This document shows, one piece after another, positions 1 to 11,100 of a DNA stretch of 64,000 nucleotides. The stretch covers positions 791,029 through 855,028 of the forward strand of contig OZ026843.1 in the NCBI GenBank assembly GCA_964023205.1. Reading direction: 5' to 3'. Both the position numbers and the translations under genes were made by a program. The notes beneath the pieces are model-generated. The model was given only the letters and a program-made list of their open reading frames with translations. It had not been told where the DNA came from and did no database searches. The stretch is from Lutraria lutraria. Lineage: Eukaryota > Mollusca > Bivalvia > Venerida > Mactridae. Within the stretch, counting starts at the first letter, position 1. Each line of letters starts with the position of its first letter.

Positions 1-685
1 CGAGGGCTAGCAAGTTTTTTATTCTACTTGTGCAACACAAAAGCACAGAAACATGTTTTTTCGGGGGGTTATTTTTCCCATAATCTTAGTTCCTTTGCTT
101 AACAAGATGCAGCATTCAATAAACGCACATACACCCATTGGCATACTTGACAAGAAGAGATTTTGAATCTTAATGAGGTTAATGTGCATTAGTAGCATCA
201 GTCTTTATTGCCCAATAAATTAACATTGGAAAAATATGGATGGATTGCAAACAGTATACAGCACTACCTGGTAAGTATCATAGTGTACTAGAAAGCGAAA
301 TGGTAAATTTTTAACCAAGAAATGACCCCTAATTTAGAACAATAATAAGTTCTTATCTGGTCAAGGTCAAATTGAGGTGCACTGGGAATGGTCCACAGCA
401 ACAACTGTTAGTATCAAAGCAATAGGCAATACTGTCAAATGTATTTGAAATCCTATGGTAGGACAAGTCAATAACAATATGCCGTTGCATAAAAATGATT
501 TCACTTTTAATTTTTTAACTGTCGGAATACACAGGTGATAATGGTATCCCAGATAAGAATTGGACAAGTCCGCCACTTTCACGAAGTCTGGTATCCTATT
601 AATTTACTTTATAACTGCCACCGATTGGTTAAATGGAGACAGCTTATGGAAATGAACTTGGAAAAGAACAATTTAAAGAACAAAC

Positions 686-782
686 CTGATCCAGCTACTC
701 CGACTGTGGATGCACCAGCACCAATGTATCTGGCAGCCTGATCGATATCACGTGTGGCTACACTGGTCTGGAAATTTCTGAG
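686..782 (-). CDS. ATP5MC: ATP5MC exon 4 (cleavage region and first transmembrane helix)
   Basis: A 97-bp exon with acceptor GAATTACAG and donor GTTTGT on the minus strand. It encodes [18 protein letters not shown] followed by [14 protein letters not shown] and one base of the next Gly codon. RDID is the conserved start of the mature c subunit, and the Gly/Ala spacing is the helix-packing motif of the c-ring. The final exon is left of the window. Confidence 0.95.
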
Positions 783-3700
783 CTGTAATTCAAAGTACTG
801 AATAATAAAACAACTGTAAAGACAAATCTACAATAATATAATTGCTAACAATGATGGTGATGTCTAGAAAATCCATTACGATTAAATGCATCTTTCAACA
901 GGGGTTGAAATTAGCACTTGCTAGCTTGCAAAATGCTAGTTGCAATTGAAAAATGCGAGTATGAAATTTCATCATTGCAAATTTTTGCAATCACCGAAAA
1001 TCTGCTAAGCTGTTTTTACGCTCTTTAAATTACTTTACCGTGTGAATTTTGTACCCACGCATCGTTTATCGCTAAACGCTTGCATTTATTCTATGTTTAT
1101 GTAAAGTAAGCGCTCAGACGACATAGACCGTTGTTGACAACGAACAGTATGGCCGATATTTGTCAATTTTTCGGCAAGTCTGTTAGGTGAATTCAACAAG
1201 TACCAATGATGATGATGTCAAACAAACTACTACCATATATACTTGGCCATAAGTTGACCAAATATGAGTCCTGAAATTATTGGTAAAATCCAACTCGACT
1301 TACGGCCAGGCAACCAAAAAATATATCCCTATTATCACTTAGAAACTTACAGACCACTAAAAACACAATAATTAAAGTCCACACATATTTTTGCACAAAC
1401 AGGGTGAACTGGTGCAATTTGTAAAGCATGAGAGTTGAACTATATTGATTTTCTATTTTTAGCGCTGTTGAAATAAACTAGGTTTAAAGTTAATGTAACT
1501 GACATCATGAATGATGTTAACTGTCAATCAGATGACATATATATCTTACTCTCTGGTTAATTTACTCCCATAAATTGAACAGGAATTTCGTAATTTATAT
1601 GTGTCACACAATTATGGATATTTTTGTGTGTGAATAATTTGTTACTGGATTACTTAGTAAGGTATGAAGCTGTTGTAAATCTGATAATGAATTTAGATAA
1701 ATGACAAACTACCATAAACTAGATCCTGATTAAACAATTGATAAAACTGTATTATTAAACAATAGATCATCTGGTTACAGGTATATTATACTTGCTCTTA
1801 TCATATCTGATCATTGTATTTGCATGTGCTTTATTTTTCTTATTGTTTGTTTAACAAATTGTCTTGAAAAAAAATTCACTTTTAAATTCGCAAGTAGCAA
1901 TTAGCATTTTGCTAGTTGGAAATTTTGGCACTCGCAATTTTTGCAAGTGGCAAAAGAAGTTAATTTCAACCCCTGTTTCAACTAGTTTATTATTGAATTA
2001 AATATGAATGTATTTTGTACTTTATTTTTTTATCACTGCATCAAAAGAAAGACGAACACAATAACTGTGGTGCGAGATGCAAAAATGAACTCGTGCAGGC
2101 TAAATGATAAACATATGCAGTTTTTTTTTATAACCTGAAGACTTTCCTCTGCAAAGAAGACATGTTAAGTAGGACTAATGAACTGACCTTTAGTCAAAAT
2201 GTCAGAAGTTAACATTCATAAAAAAACTTCAAAATTCTTACCTGATTCAAAAAAGCATTTGTGCTAACTGGTGTAAGACTGACTGAGCTCTGTAAAAAGA
2301 GAAAATATGCTTATCTTAGTCAGAAATAAAACAAGCTGGTAAGGCAGATTTTCAGTGGTGTCAGAGTTCAAAGTTAACATTTAAAATGGTTCAAAGTGTC
2401 TCACATTTTCCCAGTTAATTCTCGGATACAATGTACAAAACATATCTTCAAATTAAGTAAATGAAATTAGACTCAACATTTAATCAGTTTTGTTTTTCCA
2501 GTATGTAAATTGGTAAACAGACATTTTCAATGAAACAGTTTTACCCACTATATACCATGTCAAATAAAATTCACTGTCAAGAGATAAATTTTCAACTAAA
2601 AAAAAGTGCATGCTATATTCATCAAACTGTAGCCACAGTTGGTACCCGTGTCCAGTATCACTGATAGTCACTTAGCCCTACTAATTCGGCTTTCCAGTTG
2701 GCCGTTTTTCGTGAACGATTTCAGAAGGGCCATCCTCTCAGCCTTACAAACATCTGCATATTTATGTGCGGAAAATTTAAATTAGGTCAAAATTCTTCAA
2801 TTACGTGTATAACTTACTTAATTCAATACAAATAACAATAATCTGCATGAATGTGCTTTAAAAATTCTGTGTTAAATGTCAAATTTGAAATATTAGACTT
2901 AAATTTTAAGTCGCGTGAAAAAAACGGTACGAACGGACTTTAGCCTCATCCAGTTCCCCTCCGTACACAAATACCGTCGGACAGTTAATTCTATATTGAT
3001 CTTTATAATGAGTACCTAGAATTAACGAAAGTTGATTGAGAATTTACAAGCCAACGTTTCGTTGACATGCCAGCTTATTTAAACGTGTACTTAAAATTAT
3101 TTTGAGAGTAGGCAATGTTTACCATGACACCGGCATTTTACCACCATTACGCCAGTTTCGTTTTCAGTTGGGAAATAGTGGGGAGAAACAAATCATTAAT
3201 GCATCTTTCAGAAAAGGTATGTTGGAATAATTTATACTCATATGAGTATAGAAACATGTTTTCTACCCACGGAATGGTTCACTTTGGTCACAGATATTGT
3301 AGTTATCGGGCCCAACGGGTTTTAATTGGGGATTTTCCGCACACAAATATACAGATCTTTGTTAGACTGTGCGGGACGGAGCCAAGTCGAAAAATGTCTC
3401 GCCGTCACAAAGCAGTCTAATAAGTTGGACTAATAGTCACTCAGCGTCCTCCCTTTGCCTATTTGTGCAATTTTCCCCCTTTTACCAGTAACCAGTGTCT
3501 TCTCTTTTCCTACAACCCGAAGACCATGCGTGCCCCAAAATGTGGAAAAAACTTCAATGAATAGTTAATATTTTTGAGTTTCATTCACATTTTACAGAAT
3601 TTGAATAATCCCTTACTCTGAAGCGCAGTTACAAATCATAAATACAGGGAAATAATAAGTTTATAAATATAACACATACGTCTTTTGAAAAAGCAGTGCA

Positions 3701-4821
3701 GCTGATTGGTCTGATTGCTTTACTCCCACTTGCAACCTGAAACAACAAAATTGAGAGGCCGTCAGTTACCATTAGTGATTCAAATCGTTCAGCTCATCAA
3801 AAGTATTCTGAAAACATGTCCGGTCAACTCAAGGTCAAAAATAGATTTTGTTATAAACTATAACCTATTAAAGTATTGTTCAAATGAATATTCATCTCCT
3901 CCCAAACCAATCCCCTCTGCCGCCCCTATGTCAAATTGCTTCCGGCACCCCTGATACAAGAATGTGAAAATAAAGAACAGTCTTAATTCAATAATAAGAG
4001 TCATCAGCTCATCATTAAGTTTAAATATACATAAAATATGTTTTTTCCAATCTGTAAAACTTCTGTAAAAGATCAATGCGAAACATTACATTTTTTTCAA
4101 TCTTGCCAAAATTTTCAAGACTGCTAACGAATGATGTTCATGCTAAGACATGTATTGTGGGATGAGTCAACCAGAATACATACAAATTAACAAATCTAAT
4201 GTAAATATGCGTATTGCAGAATCTTCATTACTATATACAGTCCCTAAGAGCCTATAAGTCGACTGGGTCAAAACTTTGCTCAAGGACCAAACGTCCTCCG
4301 TAGAAACATACCCCACCCACTTCCGACAATGCAAACCAGTTATCTTCATTCTCACACATGAACACAACATTAATATTAACAAATTAATGAATACAGATAT
4401 ATATCGTTTTGTTGTATAGATGTGTAAATTGTTACTAAGCTGTCTTTCCGTTCCATTAATCATAACAAAAATCAAGTTTGACTTGACAATCAGAATGTCT
4501 TCAAGGTCAACATTCGTATTTCACATGCAAAAATACTGACAACACGAATTTGAACCAATTATTAGTATGGTACAACATTTAAAAGTCGTTGCACTATCAT
4601 ATTTAGTAATATAACATTGCATTTGGCGTCCTATCTATCAGAGAAACTAACACTAGAATTCGGACACCCGCAAAATGGATTCAAGCAACCTTTTGACCTC
4701 GGAAGATTTTTGCAGTTTTGCTAGTCAACAAGACATAAAAGAACGTTTAGAAGCACAAAACAGAAGATCAACTTACCATGAATCTGGTTGCTGGGGTAGC
4801 GATTCTTGAACAGGCGTACAT
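686..4821 (-). CDS. ATP5MC: Mitochondrial ATP synthase c-subunit precursor (lipid-binding protein), 5' part; three coding exons, 3' end off window
   Basis: Joining 4821-4777, 2289-2242 and 782-686 on the minus strand gives 63 codons plus one base in a single open frame. All internal junctions are GT-AG. The product starts [10 protein letters not shown], a basic, Ser/Thr-rich presequence like that of animal ATP5MC2/3. It then reads [20 protein letters not shown] and [10 protein letters not shown], the conserved cleavage region and the glycine-rich first helix of the F1Fo c-ring subunit. The protein forms the proton-translocating ring of Fo in the inner mitochondrial membrane. The second helix with the essential carboxylate is not in the window: the last intron opens at 685 and no matching exon is seen in 1-685, so that exon must lie to the left. 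Introns carry a hAT-like element and a 9-bp-TSD element. The identification is firm; which vertebrate paralogue it matches is not meaningful. Confidence 0.95.
899..1975. mobile_element. hAT-like non-autonomous DNA transposon in ATP5MC intron
   Basis: Inverted ends CAGGGGTTGAAATTA (899-913) and its complement (1961-1975). The subterminal regions are full of short CTAGC/GCAAGT repeats in mirror order. Flanks CTTTCAAC and GTTTCAAC fit an 8-bp target duplication if counted one base inside the ends, as in Ac-type hAT elements. No transposase frame is seen inside. Confidence 0.75.
2242..2289 (-). CDS. ATP5MC: ATP5MC exon 3 (presequence)
   Basis: A 48-bp exon with acceptor TTTTTACAG and donor GTAAGA on the minus strand. 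It encodes [16 protein letters not shown], phase 0 at both ends, and extends the mitochondrial targeting presequence. Confidence 0.9.
2664..3441. mobile_element. DNA transposon with perfect 9-bp target duplication (unclassified)
   Basis: ATAGTCACT occurs at 2664-2672 and 3433-3441. Between them the ends are inverted: TAGCCCTACTAATTCGGCTT at 2673 against TAGTCCAACTTATTAGACTG read inward from 3432. A 9-bp duplication is the Mutator-like (MuDR) signature, but some other superfamilies come close. The internal 101-codon ORF at 3115-3420 has no recognisable transposase features and is probably chance. Confidence 0.75.
3442..4776. other. ATP5MC intron sequence without assignable feature
   Basis: AT-rich intron DNA between the 9-bp-TSD element and the start-codon exon. 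Short ORFs on both strands show no conserved motif. Confidence 0.4.
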
Positions 4822-4856
4822 CTTTGCAGGAATATGGAACAGTCGACCGATTCAGC
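4777..4856 (-). CDS. ATP5MC: ATP5MC exon 2 (start-codon exon)
   Basis: On the minus strand the acceptor TTCTTTCAG precedes 4856 and the donor GTAAGT follows 4777. The start ATG is at 4821-4819. It encodes [15 protein letters not shown] and ends in phase 0. Bases 4856-4822 are 5' UTR. Confidence 0.93.
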
Positions 4857-5054
4857 CTGAAAGAATATACCGGTTGTCAATATAAATTCAAATAAGTATT
4901 TTTACAAAAGTACGCAATGATTCACAAAAATAATACCGATTTACATTTTAAAGAACTATTAAAGCAATAAAAATCAAAATGTCAACGAACGATGAAGAAA
5001 CAAAACAAATTAAACAGTTGGATTTACTCCGAGTTCTAAACTGACGACGCTAAC

Positions 5055-5100
5055 CTTTGCAACCAACAGAGGAGACCAAGTTACTGCGCATGCGTAGAAA
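5055..5100 (-). promoter_or_regulatory. ATP5MC non-coding first exon and NRF-1-like promoter site
   Basis: Read on the minus strand, a splice donor (GTTAGC) follows base 5055. About 30 bases upstream is TGCGCATGCG (5085-5094), a strong match to the NRF-1 palindrome GCGCATGCGC. NRF-1 sites are typical of promoters of nuclear genes for mitochondrial proteins, which fits the ATP synthase gene downstream. The start codon lies in the next exon, so this exon is inferred to be 5' UTR. The exact transcription start is not visible. The 4800-5260 stretch is locally richer in CpG than its surroundings. Confidence 0.65.
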
Positions 5101-5325
5101 TAGCTTCCGCTTTGCTAGAGATCAACTACGTGTAATGTGTACTACGTGCAGTGACTAACAACGAGTTCATTAACGCCGATCATAAAATTGCAGACGATAA
5201 TTTCGAAATATTTTCAACAATTACACTTTTCGACCATCGGTCTTGCATGAATGTCACTCAATGCAAAGAAATTGAAATAATCATATAATGGAATAAAATA
5301 AACTCTAAAATCGTCTATATAATAA

Positions 5326-5411
5326 CAGGTAGTTGTATTTAGATTAATACAACTACCTGATAATAATTATATATAAAATCAGAGACGTATAATACAAATA
5401 TACGTCTCTGA
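5326..5411. repeat. Two adjacent perfect hairpins
   Basis: 5326-5359 is a 14-bp perfect stem (CAGGTAGTTGTATT and its complement) with a 6-base loop. 5379-5411 is a 13-bp perfect stem (TCAGAGACGTATA and its complement) with a 7-base loop. The second arm sequence recurs at 7425-7460 and 7581-7593. Confidence 0.85.
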
Positions 5412-5719
5412 TAAAATGTTAAAAAATATCCGAGTTATAGAATACAATTATCACCTTTTTATTTATTAACGCATACCAATGTATTTAATTATTTAAACAC
5501 AAGGACTTATATACACCGACATGTATGTACAAGTCAAAAAAATTCAAAGTAAAAATTCTTTTATTCTCTCACTTCATGTATGCATGCAAATATGAGGAAC
5601 ATAGTGTACAAACATTGATAAGAGACTCTTTAACAAAATCAAAATACTGACAATCATATACATGTATATTAGTATTAGTAAATTTATATGTTATATAGCA
5701 AACATGATAATCAATTACA

Positions 5720-7052
5720 ATTGTATTTCTGTGGAGAGCCACATTTTATGTATTATTATTGTTATTATATTACATTTAATTCATTATATTAGTTACGTTT
5801 AATACATATGTTAAGCTAACTCAGACAAAGTATACAAGACTAATTCAAATTTGAATGAAATATTCTAATGTTTTATATATGAGAAGACAATATACATTTT
5901 ATGAGTTTACATAATTTTGAAAATTCCGTTTTATTAGTAACAGACATAAGTTGAAAGAGTTTCAATGTGTTCGGTCGTCGATAATAATAAGGTTTTAAAT
6001 ATCTCACACGATCGTCATTGAATTTAGAACATTCAAGCAAGTAATGGTATTCATCACCGACCTTAATTATTGCAAACATTGCATATTCTTAAATCTAAAG
6101 GCGTTCTTGACCAATTTCCTATTTCAACAGGCATACGGTGATTCCTAGTTCTAAATCGTATCATATAATGTAAAAAGGATGGTGGGGTTTTCATGAAATA
6201 CTTTTCCATACCAAATTCAGTTTTGAAAATTCTATAAAATGTGCTGTTAGAAGAAGTTTCTACAAGTGAAAACCAGTCATTTATAAACAAATCTTTTAAC
6301 TTAAAACGCACTGCTAGTTTGAGCCATTTAGAATTTGGAAATACATGGTTATTCCAAACGTTAATTAAGCCAAACGTTGATTAAAATACGTCTAATATTG
6401 TATAACCATGGGAATTTTCTTTGAAATGATTCTTCGTCAATATTTCTGCACATAGATAGGATACTTTGGTAGATTGTTGATGATAACTTAGGTACGCTGT
6501 TTATATCATAATTACTAATTCTTAACCAAAATGCAATCGTTCTCTCTTCGATATCTAGACATAATGGTGTGCATCCGGTTTCTCCATATATCATGTAGTT
6601 TGGTGTCGAACGTTTTAGTTTTAGAATATATTTTAAAAATTTAAGCTGAACACGTTCAAGTATTTCTAAATTACCGAAACCCCATATTTCAGCTCCGAAC
6701 AGAAGTATTGGTTTAATTGTTTTGTTAAAGAGTTCAATCTGTATGTCTGTTGGGAGGCTACGTCTATTTGAGTTTCTTAAAAGGCTATACATTGCTCTTG
6801 TTGCCTGTGTTGCAATGTGCTGTTTGCATTTGTAGAATGAAGCTTTTACTAAAAAGTATTCCCAAATATTTATACTCATTAACAATTTCTACTGGTTCAT
6901 TCTTGTAAGTAAAATTATATATTATCGTTGTCTACCCTTCGAAAAAATAAGAACTTTTGATTTAGTTGTATTTACTGTTAGTTTCCATAGATTACAATAT
7001 GCTTCATATGTTCTTAATGCGTGTTGTAAATCATATTCGGAGTCGGCCATAA
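5720..7052 (-). mobile_element. 5'-truncated, frameshifted non-LTR retrotransposon (ORF2 C-terminal half)
   Basis: Four minus-strand frames (7048-6922, about 6925-6361, 6311-6063, 6079-5873) are successive parts of one ORF2. First comes MADSEYDLQHALRTYEAYCN with the thumb motif WKLTVNTTKSKVLIFSKGR. A frame with NEYKYLGILF follows, then LFNKTIKPILLFGAEIWG. Last is a Cys region, RICNVCNN and DEYHYLLEC. These are typical of the post-palm part of LINE reverse transcriptases and the C-terminal zinc knuckle. The catalytic palm is missing because the copy is cut at about 7052. Frameshifts and stops make it dead. The superfamily (Jockey/CR1/RTE-like) is not decided. Confidence 0.85.
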
Positions 7053-7424
7053 TAACCGATTTTGGAGCCAATCTGACTGATTTTGGGGACAATATAACTT
7101 GGGGCCAATTTGACAGGATACCGGTATGGTATATGGTATGGTATGCCACGAAGGAACACCACTTTGTCCCCGAAACCATATATAGCACTTGTCAAATAAC
7201 AGGACAACAAAAAAGTAAAAAATGTAATGTACACAAGCAAAAAAGAAATTTATAATTATTTTAGTGAAATATATTAATTAACTTGACCGGACAATACTTC
7301 ACTTTCACCACGTACTGCAAGACTTTAATTGTTTTTCCCCGGCCTATTAATTTGACCAGACAAGCCATGCATGGATGCAAAAACCCGAAATTTATTTAGT
7401 CTGGACTATTAATTACATGTATAT

Positions 7425-7460
7425 TATCAGAGACGTATAATGTATTATACGTCTCTGATA
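7425..7460. repeat. Perfect 36-bp palindrome
   Basis: 17-bp arms (TATCAGAGACGTATAAT and complement) with a 2-base centre. Same arm as the hairpin at 5379-5411; a single arm copy is at 7581-7593. Confidence 0.9.
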
Positions 7461-8093
7461 TTATATATATATATGTACATGTATATAGTATAGGCTATAG
7501 GTGAAAATTTGGAGATTCATGGAGTGAAACTAGTCTAGGAACGTTTAATCTCGGATAAATGCATATTGGTTTAAGGTTTAATCAGAGACGTATACTGGTT
7601 TTATTAATAAATTTTAATTAATGTTATATTTATTAATTACAACCTTAATTAAATTATGACATGAATATTTAAAGAATGCTATATATATTGTACTCGAAAA
7701 AAACACATACTTAATAACAGATAAATATCTAGGACAATGAGGTCGTCCAAATGAAATATAAAATCAAGACAAACAATCATTCAAAATAGTTTGAAGAGTT
7801 AGTCGAATCAGGGATGCTATTATCCCTGGTCGAATCAATTTAAGCACGGATGGGCGTTCTATTAAAACGAAAAAACGCATTCAGAAAGTCAACAACGTAC
7901 ACTTACATAAGAGTGATAATACTTTTCTAAAATGTTCAAAGCTTAGTCACACAAACCAATAACCTACATCAAAATAATCATCAACTATTTAATCTTAACT
8001 GTTCCACAGCAATATAATTGTATAATTATAAATACTAACAAAATAGAAATCTCTAATTATGCTAATGAGATCCAGAACGAGGTTATATCTTAC
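7461..8093. other. JAZF1 upstream region
   Basis: AT-rich. Contains a small hairpin (CAGGGAT, 6-base loop, ATCCCTG near 7808) flanked by direct GTCGAATCA repeats. I see no core promoter element I would defend. Confidence 0.3.
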
Positions 8094-8199
8094 ATGCAAA
8101 TGGCGGTGTTCCTCTTGAACAACTGTAAATTTCAGGGTTGTGGACGAGCATTTTCAACTTTAGGTGATCTTATACACCATATAGAGGATTCACACATAG
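8094..8199 (+). CDS. JAZF1: JAZF1 exon 1 (zinc finger 1)
   Basis: Encodes residues 1-35, starting MQMAVFLLNNCKFQGCG and ending IEDSHI. The donor GTAACT follows 8199 in phase 1. It corresponds to the amino-terminal finger of human JAZF1. The 5' UTR and promoter lie upstream, but I see no clear TATA box or CpG island in 7800-8093. Confidence 0.94.
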
Positions 8200-11100
8200 G
8201 TAACTATCATAAGATATAGTCCAAAACCACAGGAATTGATTTTGAAAGGACTTATTGGCCGATATATTGTAATGTTTACAGTAATTGCGGGGAATTTGCG
8301 CATTTCCGGTTTTGGTGAGATCAGCTGTCAAAAAGTAGGTCAAATATCCAAACCGAAAGTAAACAATAAAATCAATTTTGATCTTAATTTATTAGTTTTC
8401 TGCATTTAGTTAACGTTTTAAGTGGTTTAGTATAATAGTATGTTTAATATTTCACACAAATCTTTATATAATTTGATAATCTTTATCATTCAATATTGTT
8501 ACTTTCACTTTCAGATGGTGATCCAAAAATTCTTGAAAAACAAGAAGGACAACAACCGCCACATCTTGCTCTCAGTTACATTTTAAAGTACGAGTTTTAT
8601 TTTATAATCTAGTTTAATACGTTTATAAATAGTTATTCACTATATAGTGTCTATTGTATATTTTGGTTGATTGGGAAAGGTACCAGTACTGCTACCAGAC
8701 CGATCACTATCAAACTTAACCTGCTCCTGCGATTATGAATAAATTATGCAAATGAAGCCGCGAACGTAATCAAGTGTGCCTGACCAGTATGTTCTGCGAA
8801 AACGAAAGTAGCATGTACATGTATGTTTTATGTGCAAAGCAATTGTTAGTCTTGTCCCACGTACTACAGTTTGTTTATAAATGCAATGAATGAATTTTAT
8901 GTTGAACCAATATGATAAAAATCAAGCGTCAAATAACTGATTTATGAGCGTTATAAATCCAGACATGCTGCAGAATGGCCACAGTTCTGTCACTGTGTCG
9001 TTGTAGAAAATACCGTTTTTAATGAATTTAGAAATTTATTTGAACATGAAGACAATTTTTTTCAAACACATAAATGAATATACTTTATGTTTCTGTCATG
9101 ATTGAGTAGTGTCTGTTCCTTGTTTTTAGTGTCTGTGAGGTTAAAGTGGTTTGTTTACATTAAAAATACCACATAATTTCTGCGTAACAGCACAGTACTG
9201 ATTCGACCTTGATACGTGTATACATTCATGTGTACAGTTTTGCGTATGTTGGGCATTAATGAATAAGAAATTGATAAATGTATGGATGTATTGTTTAGTG
9301 GGAGTTTCATTTCGTTTATTGCATATACTTAAAAAAAGTTACTACATGTGCCGTCGGCCTGACATGCATGTATATATGCAGGCGGCTCAATGAATTCAAA
9401 GAAGGGACAGACTAAAAATGACCAAATTATGCATGAGAGTAATTTCCTTGGCTTTTAAGGAAATCACTTGTATATTTCAAGGACATCATAGGACATCACA
9501 TGAACACACCTTCGGCTCGCTGGATATGTGCATGGACCTATAGATATATATACAGTAAAACCCCGATTATTCGAATGTCATTGGGACCTGAAAAATCATT
9601 CGGATAATCCATGGTTTCGAATAATCCATTTCAGTATAATGTATTGGTTGGAAATTCCGTACTGTCCGTATATTGCAAGGGAGTTAACTCTCGTATGTAA
9701 ACATGACGTTATTTATTTGATAATAAGAATAAAATCAAATGTACAACAAACACTTATTATTTATCATTGTTTTATGAATGTATATGAGTTAACCAATGAA
9801 ACAATAATTCTTGTTAAATATATATCCGCGCATTTATGGATTATGCAGAACACAATCCGACACAATAATATGTCATTCTCATTTCACTAACTAACGATCG
9901 ACTAGGCATCGCTATCGTAACATTCTAAGACAATTAAAGAATCGAATACGTAATGTTTTTAGGTTTGGTACGTTTTTTCACTAAATCATCATATTCTAGT
10001 TAGCTTTGTTTAACTGTGTTCGAATCTGTTTTAAATTTTTTATTGACGCTGAAATGCAAATAAGTTAATACAGATCACCATGCAGGTACGTACGCATATT
10101 AACTTATTATACCCGAGATCATAGTGTAATATTCGTCGCGATTAGTATAAAAGCGTAACAAAGAATATGGTCAACTTAACGATAATTAAACTGTTGACAC
10201 GCTTCGTGTATGAATTGATGTGACACATTGTTTGTCACACGACATTTGATTCTTAATCGGCCATTGTTAAATTGACGACTTCGAATAATAGGTGTAACTT
10301 TAGGGACCAAATAATGCATTCGGATTACACCAGGTATTCGTAAAATCCGATTCGTATAACCGGGGTTCGTTGTACTTGAAATATATAGAGACGTAATCCG
10401 GACCGTAGATTTTATTCGGATAATACCGGGTATTCGGATAATCGGTGTTCGGATAATCGAGGTTTTACTGTATGTACAAGAATTTTTTTTTTTTCGGTAG
10501 CCATAGGTTACCCATTTATTTTCAAAATCTTACAAAGATATTATACAGAACATTTCATATAATTTATACAAAGTACATATTGCGCTGTTTTCTATAGGCT
10601 TTGATTCTAGCATATTAAGATTGGTGGGGGGGGGTATACATACAAGAAATTTGATTCAGTAGAGTTGTGTAGAATTAAGATCCTTTTTTATAACTCTGGC
10701 AAATTATTTATATTGCTGTCACTTAACTTTTTACTTAATTGTATTTTGCCTCCGTGGTCGATGTATATAAGGTCGTTAATACAAAGTCTCGTGGATTCGA
10801 ATCCTGTCAGTTTGTGTTAGAATTTTGGCAGTATTAGATAACTCAGTGACCGCAAAATACAGCAGAAATCTGACCATTGACAGAGCTTAGAACCTGCTGT
10901 ACACATAATAAGTTCTTATTACACTTTTCGATTGCTAGTAACTGTCATGAATAAGTATCTGTATGATATGACAAGTCTCGCTAGCATGCTGACCTTTGCA
11001 TATAGAGCGGTTTGGTAGTGTGTAAGTTTCAGTTCCGTAGACAACCAAAGAAACATAAATGATACATTTGGAACCAGACATAGCATTATAACATTGAACA

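Noticed and set aside
18..23. AATAAA on the minus strand as the ATP5MC poly(A) signal
   Set aside because: The terminal coding exon has not yet appeared by base 1, so the true 3' end is further left; the hexamer is chance.
535..741. Plus-strand 68-codon ORF
   Set aside because: It is the antisense of the ATP5MC exon at 686-782, which explains its non-random look.
3115..3420. 101-codon ORF as a gene
   Set aside because: Lies wholly inside the 9-bp-TSD transposon, has no recognisable motif, and crosses toward its TIR.
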